From Streptococcus mitis (lineage in GTDB: Bacteria > Bacillota > Bacilli > Lactobacillales > Streptococcaceae), in the NCBI RefSeq assembly GCF_946190375.1, contig NZ_CAMIAF010000011.1, positions 19,199-83,198 of the forward strand: a stretch of 64,000 nucleotides of DNA, written 5' to 3'. The notes under the pieces are model-generated. The model did no database searches and had not been told where the DNA came from. It saw only the letters and a program-made list of their open reading frames with translations. The number at the start of each line of letters is the position of its first letter. Position 1 is the stretch's first letter. The position numbers were made by a program, and so were the translations under genes. This document shows positions 44,574-55,624 of this stretch, piece by piece.

Positions 44574-45914
44574 TCATTCTGTAGGTATCATAGTAAGCAC
44601 CTGACGAAAAACTTGATCTTGACAGGTGGTATTGAGACTGGTATTGGGATGACTTTCCACAATTTTCATGACGGTATAGAGCCCAACACCTCGGTCCTCT
44701 CCTTTAGAACTAACTCCAAAAGAGAAGATTTCAGAAACATCTATACCCTCTTCTCTGATGGAATTTTCGATGATAAAGGTCTCCTGTGCTCCATTTTTTA
44801 AAAAGGCGATTGAAACATGAGGTTGACTGGCCTCTGCACTGGCTTCAATAGCATTGTCACAAAGGATAGACACAATGGTTAGAAAATCAAGCAAACTCAT
44901 CCCCTCTACCTGAATCTCCTCAGGAACTTCGACATTAAAGACTATGTTCTTATCTCTGGCTTTTAGAAATTTCCCTGCTAGAAGACTTTTGAGGGATTTA
45001 TCACGAATATTCACCAATCGACCAAGGTCATATTTATTGTCCTGCAATTTCTGACTGGAATCCTTTAAGACGGAGCCATAGACCTCTTTTATCTGCTCCA
45101 TATCCTCCTCTTCAATGCCCAGACGTAAGCTGGTCAAGAGGTTGGTGTAGTCATGGCGAAAGCTCCGTACTTCCTTGTAAAGTTCCTCTATATGTCGACT
45201 ATAGCGTTCCATATCTCTGTAGCGCAAGGTCTGCTCTTGGTCCAGTCTCTCACGGAGTTTGTCCTTCAAATAGGTATCCAATTTCTTGATAACCCCCATA
45301 AAAAAGAGGAGGTAAAACACTAGGATGAGATAGCGAACAGTCTTTGATTGAATACCTTGCTCATATTCAAAGTAAGACAGAGTTTGTATCACCAAATAGT
45401 AAGCCCCCATTATCCAGTTAATTTTAGTCAGGGACTTTTGAAAACCTGTATCAAGAATCTCCCTTCTCAAGCTAGTGAAATCATAGTCCAACCATTTCAA
45501 AAAGGCTAGAGAAATGAAGAAATTGAAAATTATTATACACAACCAAATCAAAGAGTAATCATCATGTACTTGCCCTTGTCCCAAAAATGGAAGCACAAAA
45601 TAAGAAAGACCTCTATAAAAGAGATTCACCAATATCATTGGAAAGAGACCATAAAAGAAAAGGAGTTTTTTAGGAAACCCTCTTAACAATAAGAAAGACA
45701 AGCCTATGCCGTACAAGGGGTTCGTGAAATAAGATAGGTAAGTATTTCCTACTATATAGCTAATCATTACAAAAACAACGGCCAACAGTATCCTAAAAAG
45801 AAAGGCCTTAAAAATCCTCTCAAAAGTGAGACCAATTCCATCTACCTTAAAGAAAATGACAATTTCTAGCCCATTAGTAATAAGTGTATATAATAATATC
45901 CAAGCAATATTCAT
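44574..45914 (-). CDS. blpH: BlpH histidine kinase
   Basis: 446 aa. Six or seven N-terminal membrane segments form the BlpC receptor. The phosphoacceptor His is in VRSFRHDYTNLLTSL (about residue 235), and the ATPase has CDNAIEAS and GVGLYTV. HPK10-type kinase. It ends next to the blpC terminator and is co-transcribed after blpS and blpR. It is expected to match the variant pheromone encoded beside it. Confidence 0.95.
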   Translation of the reverse strand: MNIAWILLYTLITNGLEIVIFFKVDGIGLTFERIFKAFLFRILLAVVFVMISYIVGNTYLSYFTNPLYGIGLSFLLLRGFPKKLLFFYGLFPMILVNLFYRGLSYFVLPFLGQGQVHDDYSLIWLCIIIFNFFISLAFLKWLDYDFTSLRREILDTGFQKSLTKINWIMGAYYLVIQTLSYFEYEQGIQSKTVRYLILVFYLLFFMGVIKKLDTYLKDKLRERLDQEQTLRYRDMERYSRHIEELYKEVRSFRHDYTNLLTSLRLGIEEEDMEQIKEVYGSVLKDSSQKLQDNKYDLGRLVNIRDKSLKSLLAGKFLKARDKNIVFNVEVPEEIQVEGMSLLDFLTIVSILCDNAIEASAEASQPHVSIAFLKNGAQETFIIENSIREEGIDVSEIFSFGVSSKGEDRGVGLYTVMKIVESHPNTSLNTTCQDQVFRQVLTMIPTE

Positions 45915-45927
45915 AAATTCTCCTAGC

Positions 45928-46665
45928 TCAGTGTAAGTTATTAATAGCCTCAGACACTTCCCTGACCTTATAACGCGCGATCAAACAACTTCCACCATTG
46001 GGAAAGAAAAGCAGTTTTTCTTTCTTATCCAAATGCATCACATTGGCTGGATTGATGAGAAAAGAGCGGTGGCACTGCAAGAGACGAGGCTCCTGCTTGA
46101 AAACCTCCTCTAAACTCGCTGTAAATTCCAGCCTGTCTGTCTTGGTATAGAGAATAACACGATGGGCTCTGGGCGATGTTTCGAGATAGTAAACCTCTTT
46201 AAAAGGATACTGGAATTGGGCAAATTTTGATTTAAAATAAAAGCAATCTTCCGCCAGACTTTTACTATCTTGACTATTGGCATAGAGAAGGGCTGTTTCG
46301 ATCCGAGACTCAAACTCCTCTGCCGAAAGGGCCTTATCAATGTAGTCCAAAGCAGACACTTGGTAGCGAAAGGAGAGGGGCATAAACTCCGAGTGAGTCG
46401 TCACAAAGACGATTAAGGCATAAGGATCCCTATCCCGAATCTTTCTAGCCACTTCCAGACCCTTCATCTCTTCATTTCGAATCTCAATGTCCAAAAAGAA
46501 TAGCTGATGTGCTCCCTTCTCATGCACCTCTGCCAGCAGTTGGTCTGGCTTGCCAAAGACCTCAAAAGAGCTAGGAGTGATATGATGTTTTTTCAAAAGT
46601 TTCTCAATCGTCGTTTCAATCCTAGCCTGCTGGGAAAAATCATCCTCTAAAACAAATATTCTCAT
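45928..46665 (-). CDS. blpR: BlpR response regulator
   Basis: 245 aa. Receiver domain (LEDDFSQQARIETTI; phospho-Asp in HQLFFLDIEIR; Thr/Lys region FVTTHSEF and DYIDKA) and a LytTR DNA-binding domain (about 140-245, with LLQCHRSFLINPANV). It should bind the direct-repeat operators found at seven places here. It starts 4 bp after blpS. Confidence 0.95.
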   Translation of the reverse strand: MRIFVLEDDFSQQARIETTIEKLLKKHHITPSSFEVFGKPDQLLAEVHEKGAHQLFFLDIEIRNEEMKGLEVARKIRDRDPYALIVFVTTHSEFMPLSFRYQVSALDYIDKALSAEEFESRIETALLYANSQDSKSLAEDCFYFKSKFAQFQYPFKEVYYLETSPRAHRVILYTKTDRLEFTASLEEVFKQEPRLLQCHRSFLINPANVMHLDKKEKLLFFPNGGSCLIARYKVREVSEAINNLH

Positions 46666-46669
46666 CTTC

Positions 46670-47008
46670 TTACTCTCCTTGTTTCAACCATTTTTTACGA
46701 ATTTCTCTATAGCGACGTCTGGCATACTTGACAGCATATTGACCTTCTTCTCCAAGAAAGAGGGTCTTTGATTGAATATCCATGGATTTTACTTGTTCAA
46801 GGTTAACCAGACAATTTCGATGACATCTCGTTAAGGTTTCCCCATATTGTTTCTCAAGATTGCTTAAATTTTGAACCATATTAAAACTAGCCTCTTCTGT
46901 AACAATCTGTACAGTATGGGCCCTAGTTGGATGTGTTTGGATATAGTAGATATCGTCGACGTTTACTTTATAGACTGTTTTCTGTGTCTGAATAATCATA
47001 TGTTTCAT
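46670..47008 (-). CDS. blpS: BlpS LytTR-type regulator
   Basis: 112 aa. A free-standing LytTR DNA-binding domain (VDDIYYIQTHPTRAHTVQI, LTRCHRNCLVNLEQVKSMD) with no receiver. In blp loci it is the first gene of the regulatory operon and is thought to tune BlpR action. Start behind AGGAGGAG. Confidence 0.92.
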   Translation of the reverse strand: MKHMIIQTQKTVYKVNVDDIYYIQTHPTRAHTVQIVTEEASFNMVQNLSNLEKQYGETLTRCHRNCLVNLEQVKSMDIQSKTLFLGEEGQYAVKYARRRYREIRKKWLKQGE

Positions 47009-47155
47009 TAGATTCTCCTCCTAAGAAAAGAATAACAGAAAAGTTCTCACATAAGCGCACCCAATCCTAAACAGTCTTTGAAAGCTCCTAAAAGGATTAT
47101 TTTTCTACAACATCATGATGAGGTTACAACTATTTTATCATAAAATCTTAACAGT

Positions 47156-47221
47156 ACCATTCAGGAAATTTCAAGGACAATTAAAGATTTGAAGCTGAAA
47201 AAGGAGATAAAAGTGATAAAC
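47156..47221 (+). promoter_or_regulatory. BlpR-type operator and promoter of blpT
   Basis: Direct repeat ACCATTCAGGA / ACAATTAAAGATTT (47156-47190), then a GATAAA -10 candidate near 47216, 25-26 bp away. A BOX repeat lies between this promoter and blpT. Confidence 0.75.
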
Positions 47222-47268
47222 TGACAGTATCAAAACACAGGTGCTAGAAACAAGACTAGCACCCAGAT

Positions 47269-47408
47269 TATACTCAACGAAAATCAAAAAGCAAACTAGG
47301 AAGCTAGCCGCAGGTTGCTAAAAACAGTGTTTTGAGGTTGTGGATAGAACTACCATACCTACGGTAAGGCGACGCTGACGTGGTTTGAAGAGATTTTCGA
47401 AGAGTATT
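47269..47408 (-). repeat. BOX element in the blpT leader
   Basis: About 140 bp containing the BOX-A signature TACGGTAAGGCGACGCTGAC and ends ATACTCAACGAAAATC ... GATTTTCGAAGAGTAT. Its boxA end lies 15 bp before the blpT start, so it forms most of the 5' leader. Confidence 0.9.
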
Positions 47409-47423
47409 AGAGGAGGAATTCTC

Positions 47424-47753
47424 ATGACAGATACAAACCCCATCAAAAGAGCTCAGACTTTGATTACTGACTTAAACAAAGCCTACCAAGCATGCAAACA
47501 GGCAACCGCTGACGACGTCCGCTTTCAGGAGCAATTAAACTCTATTCTTGGCTTTCTAGCCAAGGCTGAAACAGTGGATAATCGAGTCTTGATTGAACTG
47601 GAAAAATTTTATCAGACTTCCAGTCTTCTCATGGGACTCAGCGCTCTTGATCCAGATGCTCCTACTCGCGCCGCTTGGCGGGCCTATGACAGCTTCCACT
47701 TTGACCAAGTCAAGACCAAGTTGAGTCTCTACGGACCAACCATTATCCTGTAG
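47424..47753 (+). CDS. blpT: BlpT protein
   Basis: 109 aa, helical and soluble; matches pneumococcal BlpT, a conserved pheromone-regulated protein of unknown function next to blpS. GGAGG precedes the ATG at 47424; the longer frame runs into the BOX repeat. It is followed by a strong terminator. Confidence 0.85.
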   Translation: MTDTNPIKRAQTLITDLNKAYQACKQATADDVRFQEQLNSILGFLAKAETVDNRVLIELEKFYQTSSLLMGLSALDPDAPTRAAWRAYDSFHFDQVKTKLSLYGPTIIL

Positions 47754-47756
47754 AAA

Positions 47757-47796
47757 ATAAAAGAAGTTGAGACAAACTGAACTCAACTTCTTTTTT
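47757..47796. terminator. Bidirectional terminator blpT / ecsB
   Basis: The perfect 13-bp stem AAAAGAAGTTGAG / CTCAACTTCTTTT has T runs in both directions. Confidence 0.9.
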
Positions 47797-47814
47797 AATA
47801 TCATATAGGCAATG

Positions 47815-48864
47815 TTAGTCCTGCATCTGACGTTTGACCTGATAAGGTAAGTACAAGACTAGTAAAACCAAACCAGCTCCCAGTAAGGCTAGAAGGGCTA
47901 GTTTTTCTTGGAAGGTAATCAACCCAACAACTAATTCCACTACTAAGACCAAACTGGTCAATCCTCGGACTACCGCCTGCAAGCCTTTTTCCTTTTGCCC
48001 CTTGTCCAGCGGAAAGAGTTGGGTTAAATACTGGTAGTCAAAGGCATGATAGAGGGCCAGCAACTGGAAGAGCAAGAGGTAGTTAAACAGCACTACCACT
48101 GCTGTCGCAATCCAAGATTGCTCGATAAAGACCTGCGCCAGCAAGGAAAGTAGGAGCAGACGAAGACTGAGAGCAAAGAGGTCTCCATTTCGCAGATAAG
48201 AACGCAGATAGAGATTTTGCCAAATCTTTCCAGGCACCTTCTGAACAACCTTTAGGATAAAGTCCAGATAGGCACGACGCTTGACGCTGTTTGAAATTCC
48301 CTTTACCTGGGTAAAGAGGGCAAAGAAACGAAGCAAGACTTGCTTACGCTTGCTTTCTTGGGAAATGACATAGTCCCAGTCCAGTCTATTTTCAGTGAAA
48401 AATTTGCTGGCCTTTTGACGAAAGAGGAAATATTTTCCTACCCCCAATAAAAGCACATAGACAAAAAAAACAGGGAAGCCATAACCCATTGCCAAAAATA
48501 AGGGCGCAAATAACAGCAAGAAAAGGGTCTGGACAAAGAGCCAAAAGACTAGGGAAATGCCAGTTTGACGCTTGAGATGGAGTTTGATTTCCTCTTCTCC
48601 GACTAAGAGAAAGAGCTTGTCTGGAGCCTCCATATAGGTAGCAATTCCTCCCCAAAGCAAAAGTAAAACAGACGTAATTCCTACAAACAAAAGGATAGGC
48701 CAATGATTTTCGGGAAAATGTTGTAAGAGTTGACTGTACTGGTAGGCTAGAAAGCCCAGCAGGACAAGCAGGAACAAGACAAAGTGGTCATTGAGAACAT
48801 AGCGCAGATAACCGACACACTCCTTACGAAAAGCCTGCTTTCTCTTTAAAAACAAGTCTTTCAT
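47815..48864 (-). CDS. ecsB: ABC exporter permease EcsB
   Basis: 349 aa with about eight membrane segments. It matches the EcsB family, partner of EcsA in a transporter that affects secretion and membrane-protease function in Firmicutes. Its ATG overlaps the ecsA stop by 4 bp. Confidence 0.87.
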   Translation of the reverse strand: MKDLFLKRKQAFRKECVGYLRYVLNDHFVLFLLVLLGFLAYQYSQLLQHFPENHWPILLFVGITSVLLLLWGGIATYMEAPDKLFLLVGEEEIKLHLKRQTGISLVFWLFVQTLFLLLFAPLFLAMGYGFPVFFVYVLLLGVGKYFLFRQKASKFFTENRLDWDYVISQESKRKQVLLRFFALFTQVKGISNSVKRRAYLDFILKVVQKVPGKIWQNLYLRSYLRNGDLFALSLRLLLLSLLAQVFIEQSWIATAVVVLFNYLLLFQLLALYHAFDYQYLTQLFPLDKGQKEKGLQAVVRGLTSLVLVVELVVGLITFQEKLALLALLGAGLVLLVLYLPYQVKRQMQD

Positions 48865-49592
48865 AGCTCCTCCTCTTTGGTCAGAGCCAAGTAAATATCA
48901 TTCAAACTAGCCTCAGGCATATCAAAGGCCTCGCGCAGTTGCAGGAGATTCCCCTTGGCACGCACCTCTCCCTTGTGAAGAATAACAAAGGCATCACACA
49001 TCTTCTCCGCCGAATCCAGCACGTGAGTACTCATGAGAATAGACTTGCCTTTTTGCTTTTCCACTTCCAAAAGCTGAATCAAGTCCGCAATAGCCAGCGG
49101 ATCCAGACCAAGGAAAGGCTCATCCACGATGAAAAGACTTGGATCCACCACAAAAGCACAGATAATCATGACCTTTTGCTTCATCCCTTTTGAAAAATGA
49201 ACAGGGAACCAGTCTAATTTCTGATCCAAACGAAACATTTTTAACAAAGGTTCTACTCGATCAAAAGCCACTTTCTGCTCAATACCATAAGCCATAGCAA
49301 CCGTTTCGATATGTTCTCTGAGAGTCAATTCCTCATACAGACTAGGTGTCTCAGGAATGTAGCCAATTTGCTTGCGGTAGCTCGTTGCATCTTCTTGCAG
49401 GGTCAGGCCATTGATATTGATAGAGCCACTATAAGGTGTCAACAGACCGATAATTTCATTAATAGTCGTCGATTTCCCAGCACCATTGAGACCAATCAGA
49501 CCGACCAGCTGCCCACTTTCAACAGTAAAGGACACATCTTTCAAGACCGGGACATGAACATAGCCACCAGTCAGGTTTTTAATTTCTAACAT
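48861..49592 (-). CDS. ecsA: ABC transporter ATPase EcsA
   Basis: 243 aa. Walker A GLNGAGKST, signature FSKGMKQKVMI, Walker B LFIVDEPFLGLD and H-loop STH. It powers EcsB. It is transcribed divergently from the HIT gene; the 67-bp gap holds an extended -10 TGGTATAAT for the latter. Confidence 0.92.
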   Translation of the reverse strand: MLEIKNLTGGYVHVPVLKDVSFTVESGQLVGLIGLNGAGKSTTINEIIGLLTPYSGSININGLTLQEDATSYRKQIGYIPETPSLYEELTLREHIETVAMAYGIEQKVAFDRVEPLLKMFRLDQKLDWFPVHFSKGMKQKVMIICAFVVDPSLFIVDEPFLGLDPLAIADLIQLLEVEKQKGKSILMSTHVLDSAEKMCDAFVILHKGEVRAKGNLLQLREAFDMPEASLNDIYLALTKEEEL

Positions 49593-49659
49593 ATTTTCTC
49601 CAAATCTGGTATAATGTAGCTATATTATATCAAAATTCAATACAGTAGAGGTAGATTTT

Positions 49660-50070
49660 ATGTCAGATTGCATTTTTTGTAAAATCATCGCAGGGGAAAT
49701 TCCTGCTTCAAAAGTATATGAAGATGAGCAGGTTCTTGCCTTTCTTGATATCTCTCAAGTGACACCAGGACATACCTTGGTCGTACCCAAAGAACACTAT
49801 CGTAATCTTTTAGAGATGGACGCTACTAGCGCCAGTCAACTCTTTGCCCAAGTGCCAAAAGTAGCTCAAAAAGTCATGAAAGCTACCAAGGCTGCTGGTA
49901 TGAATATCATTGCCAACTGTGAAGAAATCGCAGGGCAAACCGTCTTTCATACCCACGTTCACCTCGTGCCTCGCTACAGTGCGGACGATGACCTCAAGAT
50001 TGATTTTATCGCCCACGAACCAGACTTTGACAAACTTGCTCAAGTCGCTGAAACCATCAAAAATGCCTAA
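49660..50070 (+). CDS. hit: HIT family hydrolase
   Basis: 136 aa. Histidine-triad motif HTHVHLVPR near residue 98 and N-terminal CIFCKIIAGEIP. HIT proteins hydrolyse nucleoside phosphoramidates. Followed after 9 bp by a small YtxH-like gene. Confidence 0.92.
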   Translation: MSDCIFCKIIAGEIPASKVYEDEQVLAFLDISQVTPGHTLVVPKEHYRNLLEMDATSASQLFAQVPKVAQKVMKATKAAGMNIIANCEEIAGQTVFHTHVHLVPRYSADDDLKIDFIAHEPDFDKLAQVAETIKNA

Positions 50071-50079
50071 GGAGTTGCC

Positions 50080-50367
50080 ATGAAATTATCCAACCTACTG
50101 CTATTTGCAGGAGCTGCAGCCGGAAGTTATCTGGTCACAAAAAATCGCCAAACCATCACAGATGAAGTCTTGAATACCACTGACCGCGTTCAAGCTATCA
50201 AGGACGATGTGGATATTATCCAAAACAGCTTGCAAATCATTGACCAGCAAAAAGAACTCATCAAGGAATACCAAGAAGACCTCACCTACAAGTTTAAGGT
50301 CTTGGAAAAAGATATCCAGACTAGACTAGCTGTCATCAAAGAAACACAGGAAATCGAAGATAAGTAA
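50080..50367 (+). CDS. YtxH-like small protein
   Basis: 95 aa. A short N-terminal hydrophobic segment (LSNLLLFAGAAAGSYLV) precedes a long coiled coil. Conserved behind the HIT gene in streptococci. Probably membrane-attached; function unknown. Confidence 0.7.
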   Translation: MKLSNLLLFAGAAAGSYLVTKNRQTITDEVLNTTDRVQAIKDDVDIIQNSLQIIDQQKELIKEYQEDLTYKFKVLEKDIQTRLAVIKETQEIEDK

Positions 50368-50389
50368 AAAGAGCCCGACGGCTCTTTTT
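50366..50389 (+). terminator. Terminator after the HIT operon
   Basis: The 10-bp stem AAAAAGAGCC / GGCTCTTTTT with a CGAC loop overlaps the last bases of the YtxH-like gene. Confidence 0.85.
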
Positions 50390-50443
50390 AAAAATGTAAA
50401 CAAGTTATCCCCCATCAACCATACATCACAATTTAGAAAACTC

Positions 50444-50594
50444 ATACTCAATAAAAATCAAAGAGCAAACTAGAAAGCTAGGCACAGGCTGCTCAAAACA
50501 CCGTTTTGAGGTTGTGGATAGAACTGACGGAGTCAGTAACATATATACGACAAGCCGACGCTGACGTGGTTTGAAGAGATTTTTGAAGAGTATT
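50444..50594 (-). repeat. BOX element
   Basis: About 150 bp with the BOX pattern: ATACTCAATAAAAATC at one end, the internal segment CTGACGGAGTCAG, then GCCGACGCTGACGTGG and TTTGAAGAGTAT at the other. Confidence 0.9.
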
Positions 50595-50618
50595 ATTCAC
50601 CGTTTCATAACTAAATCG

Positions 50619-50765
50619 AAGACTTTCCTAGGCTTTCCGCCGTAATGAAAACACCTGAAACAGCTTGGTTTCAAGTGTCCGGAACCTTTGAGACCTAGAC
50701 TCAAAGGTTAGGTATGAAACTTCGAAGAAAATCGCTACCGTCCGTCATTACTTAAGGAAAGTCTT
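50619..50765. repeat. Dispersed TIR repeat, copy C
   Basis: Ends AAGACTTTCC...GTAATGA and TCATTACTTAAGGAAAGTCTT (shown in part) are inverted repeats. The core CCTTTGAGACCTAGACTCAAAGG has the same layout as copies A and B with different base pairs, so hairpin structure is kept while sequence drifts. Confidence 0.7.
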
Positions 50766-50779
50766 AAAAATCTATAAAC

Positions 50780-50803
50780 AAAAAGAGCCACTCGGCTCTT
50801 TTT
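50780..50803 (-). terminator. dnaJ terminator
   Basis: The stem AAAAAGAGCC / GGCTCTTTTT with an ACTC loop lies 3 bp past the dnaJ stop. Confidence 0.85.
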
Positions 50804-50806
50804 GCT

Positions 50807-51946
50807 TTATTCTCCTTCAAAGGCATCTTTAATATGGTCAAAGAATCCCTTTTTCTTTGGATTGACTTTTAAATCACCAGCAGCTGCGAATTCTTTAAGC
50901 GCTGCTTTTTGGCGTTCGTTCAAGCCTGTCGGTGTTACGACATTAACGGTAACGTATTGGTCACCAACTGCACCGCCACGAAGGCTCGGAGCTCCCTTGC
51001 CACGTAGACGGAATTTCTTACCAGTCTGAGTTCCCTCTGGGATAACCAATTCAACATCACCGTGAACCGTTGGGATATCAACTGTATCACCAAGAGCTGC
51101 TTGGACAAAGTTGAGGTTCAGATTGTAGAAGATAGTGGTTCCTTCACGTTCAAACTTGTCGCTAGCTTCCACAGAAACCACTACATACAAGTCACCATAA
51201 GGTCCACCATTAAATCCTGCTTCACCTTGACCTGCTAGGCGAATTTGTTGACCTGTTTCCACACCAGCAGGGATTTTTACATGTACACTATGGGCTTGTT
51301 TTTCATGCCCTGTTCCGTGACAGGTTGTACATGGATCTTTAATTTCTTTTCCGCGACCGTGACAGACATCACAGGTTACTTGGCGACGCATCATACCAAG
51401 CGGAGTCTGCGTATCGACGTTAATGACACCAGCGCCATGACAGCGTCCACAAGTGACTGGACTTGTTCCTGGCTTAGCACCTGAGCCATTACATGTACTA
51501 CAGCTTGCTTCACGATTGTACTTAACCTCTTTTTCAGCTCCAAAAATAGCTTCTTCAAAGGTCAAATTCACACGGTATTGGAGGTCATCCCCCTGACGAG
51601 GAGCATTTGGATTGCGTGAAGCACCGCCTCCTCCGAAGAAACTTGAGAAGATATCTTCAAAACCACCGAAGCCTCCTGCCCCGTTGAAACCGCCAGCTCC
51701 ACCACCGAAGCCTCCAAAGCCACCATTGGCACCCGCAGCACCATATTGGTCATAGGCAGCACGTTTTTGATCGTCACTCAAAGTCTCATAGGCTTCTTGA
51801 ACTTCCTTGTACTTGTCCTCAGCACCAGGCTCCTTGTTAATATCTGGGTGATATTTTTTCGAAAGCTTACGATAAGCCTTTTTGATCTCGTCTGCCGAAG
51901 CGTTTTTTGACACCCCCAGACGATCATAAAATTCAGTATTGTTCAT
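50807..51946 (-). CDS. dnaJ: Chaperone DnaJ
   Basis: 379 aa. J domain (1-70, HPD in KKYHPDINK), Gly/Phe-rich linker (75-115), four CxxCxGxG zinc motifs ([32 protein letters not shown]) and a C-terminal substrate-binding domain. Co-chaperone of DnaK. The ATG at 51946 gives the standard N-terminus [11 protein letters not shown]. Confidence 0.96.
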   Translation of the reverse strand: MNNTEFYDRLGVSKNASADEIKKAYRKLSKKYHPDINKEPGAEDKYKEVQEAYETLSDDQKRAAYDQYGAAGANGGFGGFGGGAGGFNGAGGFGGFEDIFSSFFGGGGASRNPNAPRQGDDLQYRVNLTFEEAIFGAEKEVKYNREASCSTCNGSGAKPGTSPVTCGRCHGAGVINVDTQTPLGMMRRQVTCDVCHGRGKEIKDPCTTCHGTGHEKQAHSVHVKIPAGVETGQQIRLAGQGEAGFNGGPYGDLYVVVSVEASDKFEREGTTIFYNLNLNFVQAALGDTVDIPTVHGDVELVIPEGTQTGKKFRLRGKGAPSLRGGAVGDQYVTVNVVTPTGLNERQKAALKEFAAAGDLKVNPKKKGFFDHIKDAFEGE

Positions 51947-51973
51947 ACAAGATACCAAGACCGTAAAATTCGA

Positions 51974-52037
51974 CTGAAAAATAGGAAATCTGACGCTGGA
52001 GCGATGCTCCTAGGCAGATTTATCTTTTTTCCGAGAA
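51974..52037 (+). repeat. Hairpin repeat, copy 1
   Basis: GAAAATAGGAAATCTGACGC, a GGAGC-GAT-GCTCC hairpin, then CTAGGCAGATTTATCTTTTTT. An inverted second copy lies at 52906-52970 on the other side of the DJ-1-like gene. Confidence 0.75.
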
Positions 52038-52144
52038 TTTAGGTCGGGTTCAATTCCTTTCTTTTATATTGAGTAAGAAATTTGGGAACCCGTGTTCAAT
52101 TCCCTGAACACCCTTGTTCCTTTCTATAATTTTCATGTAAATCT

Positions 52145-52777
52145 TTAGAGGCTGTTTTCTATACTCTGCTTCACTTGATCAAACTCTTCATCTGATAGAG
52201 TAAATATCAAATCCTCTTCAGCATACTCGTTCTGTTCTTTAAAATAGTTGTCCGTATTCTCTGCCAACCCTAGACTAAGAATCACTTTTCTTGCAAACTC
52301 TTGATGCGCAAAGCCTATAGCCGTAATGATTTGTTTATCTTGGACAAGAACTTTCGGTTGGAAATTCTCACGTGGAAGAAATTCAAAATAGTCAAAGAAG
52401 TTTTGCCAAATCCCACCTGTAAATTTCGTATCGTTCAATAAACCTGCTTTCGCCAATAAAAGGGGCGCTGAAGAAATGGCTGCAATTAGGATACCTTGCT
52501 CATTAAGACTTCTCAAAAACGAGATCAATTTCTCATCTTGTAGAGCAGGACCTATATTTACCATTCCTGGCAAAATCACACAAGAATAATCTTCTATACG
52601 GATCTGATCCAATGTTTTCGTCGGTTGACAGGGCAAACCATCCTCAGAGACCACCATCGAATTCTCAGAAGCTACATAATCAATCGTGATATCAAAAGAC
52701 AGAGCTAAAGTACTCGTTAAAGCGCTTATCTCATAAAGAGAAAAATTAGGATAAATGACACAAAGTACTTTTTTCAT
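52145..52777 (-). CDS. DJ-1/PfpI family protein lacking the catalytic Cys
   Basis: 210 aa from the ATG at 52777 (GAGG 8 nt before). DJ-1/PfpI fold: VLCVIYPNFSLYEIS at the N-terminus and CVILPGM near residue 68. The nucleophile elbow reads IAAISSAP (about 98-105) where active members have a Cys, so Ser102 replaces it. It sits between dnaK and dnaJ, flanked by an inverted repeat pair. Probably a non-hydrolytic stress or glyoxalase-like relative; role unknown. Confidence 0.8.
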   Translation of the reverse strand: MKKVLCVIYPNFSLYEISALTSTLALSFDITIDYVASENSMVVSEDGLPCQPTKTLDQIRIEDYSCVILPGMVNIGPALQDEKLISFLRSLNEQGILIAAISSAPLLLAKAGLLNDTKFTGGIWQNFFDYFEFLPRENFQPKVLVQDKQIITAIGFAHQEFARKVILSLGLAENTDNYFKEQNEYAEEDLIFTLSDEEFDQVKQSIENSL

Positions 52778-52800
52778 ACGTAACATCCTCTATCTTATCG

Positions 52801-52829
52801 AAAAACAGAGGCTGGGTTGCAACCTCTGG
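52801..52829 (-). terminator. Terminator after dnaK
   Basis: The stem CAGAGG / CCTCTG with an 11-nt loop is followed by TTTTT on the minus strand, just before the DJ-1-like gene. Confidence 0.7.
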
Positions 52830-52905
52830 ATTTCTTCTTATCATTACGACGTTCGAGTTTTAAAAATCAAACTAGTAATGCTAAATCGAGCACTCCCTAA
52901 CCTCT

Positions 52906-52970
52906 TGGTGAAAAAGACAAATCTTCCTAGAAACTAAAGTTTCTGCGTCAGATTTCCTATTTTCACTGTG
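52906..52970 (-). repeat. Hairpin repeat, copy 2 (inverted)
   Basis: On the minus strand: GAAAATAGGAAATCTGACGC, an AGAAACT / AGTTTCT hairpin, then CTAGGAAGATTTGTCTTTTT. It matches copy 1 outside the hairpin arms; the arms differ but still pair. Confidence 0.75.
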
Positions 52971-52992
52971 AGGTTTTAACGGGATTTGCATC

Positions 52993-54834
<1,842 letters not shown>

Positions 54835-54856
54835 TTAATTCGAATTTTGATTTTTT

Positions 54857-54991
54857 GATATTTCCCTTAAGTGGTGGGGACGTGAGCAACTCCCTACGGG
54901 ATTTCATCACTTATTTTTGAGCCTATTGTCTCAAAAATCCCCTGTTTCAGTAGCAGAAGCTACTGAAACTTTCACCACGGTGGGAAATATC
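54857..54991. repeat. Dispersed TIR repeat, copy B (grpE-dnaK gap)
   Basis: Ends GATATTTCCCTTAAGTGGTG and CACCACGGTGGGAAATATC are near-perfect inverted repeats. The core holds TTTTTGAGCC / TCTCAAAAATCCCC and an AGTAGC / GCTACT hairpin. Same family as 27021-27146 and 50619-50765. Confidence 0.8.
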
Positions 54992-55073
54992 TTCCTTGCA
55001 AGCCTCCGGCTTGCCTCTTATCTTTCTTCATAGTTTATTGTCGTTTCGGACAAGTTTTTTTAAGCTATCTAGC

Positions 55074-55598
55074 CTAGTTATAAACAACCACCATGGCTGG
55101 GCGTAGGATGCGGTCATGGAGTTTGTAGCCTTTTTGGAAGACTTGGGCGATGGTATCTGCTGGGTGGTCATCGTCTGCTGGGAGAGTTTGGATAGCCATA
55201 TGGTAGTTATGGTCAAATTCACCGTCAGCTGCGATTTCTTCGATTCCTTCTTCTTTCAAAGCGTGAATCAAGCTTTCTTGCACCATTTCCAATCCTTTTT
55301 TGACATCGTCTGTCAAACCTTCAACCGCGAGTGCACGCTCAAGGTTATCCAAAGAAGGGAGAATCGCTTTTGCCAAGTCCTGGCTACGATAACGTTGCAA
55401 GTTTTGACGCTCTTCATTGGCACGGCGTTGGATATTTTGCATTTCTGCATGAGCGCGAAGGTATTTGTTTTCGAACTCATCTGCACGTTCATTTGCCAAG
55501 TCCAACTCAGACTTCTCAGGAGTTGTTTCTTCAGCTATTTCCACAACTTCCTCTTCTTGAACTTCTTCTACTTCTTCATTTTTTATATCTTGGGCCAT
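55074..55598 (-). CDS. grpE: Nucleotide exchange factor GrpE
   Basis: 174 aa. Acidic N-terminus, long helix ([20 protein letters not shown]) and C-terminal beta domain ([15 protein letters not shown]). It releases ADP from DnaK. GGAGG lies 5 nt before the ATG at 55598; eight extra upstream codons have no ribosome site. Confidence 0.96.
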   Translation of the reverse strand: MAQDIKNEEVEEVQEEEVVEIAEETTPEKSELDLANERADEFENKYLRAHAEMQNIQRRANEERQNLQRYRSQDLAKAILPSLDNLERALAVEGLTDDVKKGLEMVQESLIHALKEEGIEEIAADGEFDHNYHMAIQTLPADDDHPADTIAQVFQKGYKLHDRILRPAMVVVYN

Positions 55599-55624
55599 TT
55601 TCGCCTCCTTTAATGATTTCAATC

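Larger units (their letters stand above)
50390..50779. other. Repeat-filled gap between HIT operon and dnaJ
   Basis: About 390 bp without a gene. It consists of a BOX element (50444-50594) and a second inverted-repeat element (50619-50765), flanked by two terminators of nearly the same stem sequence. Confidence 0.8.
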
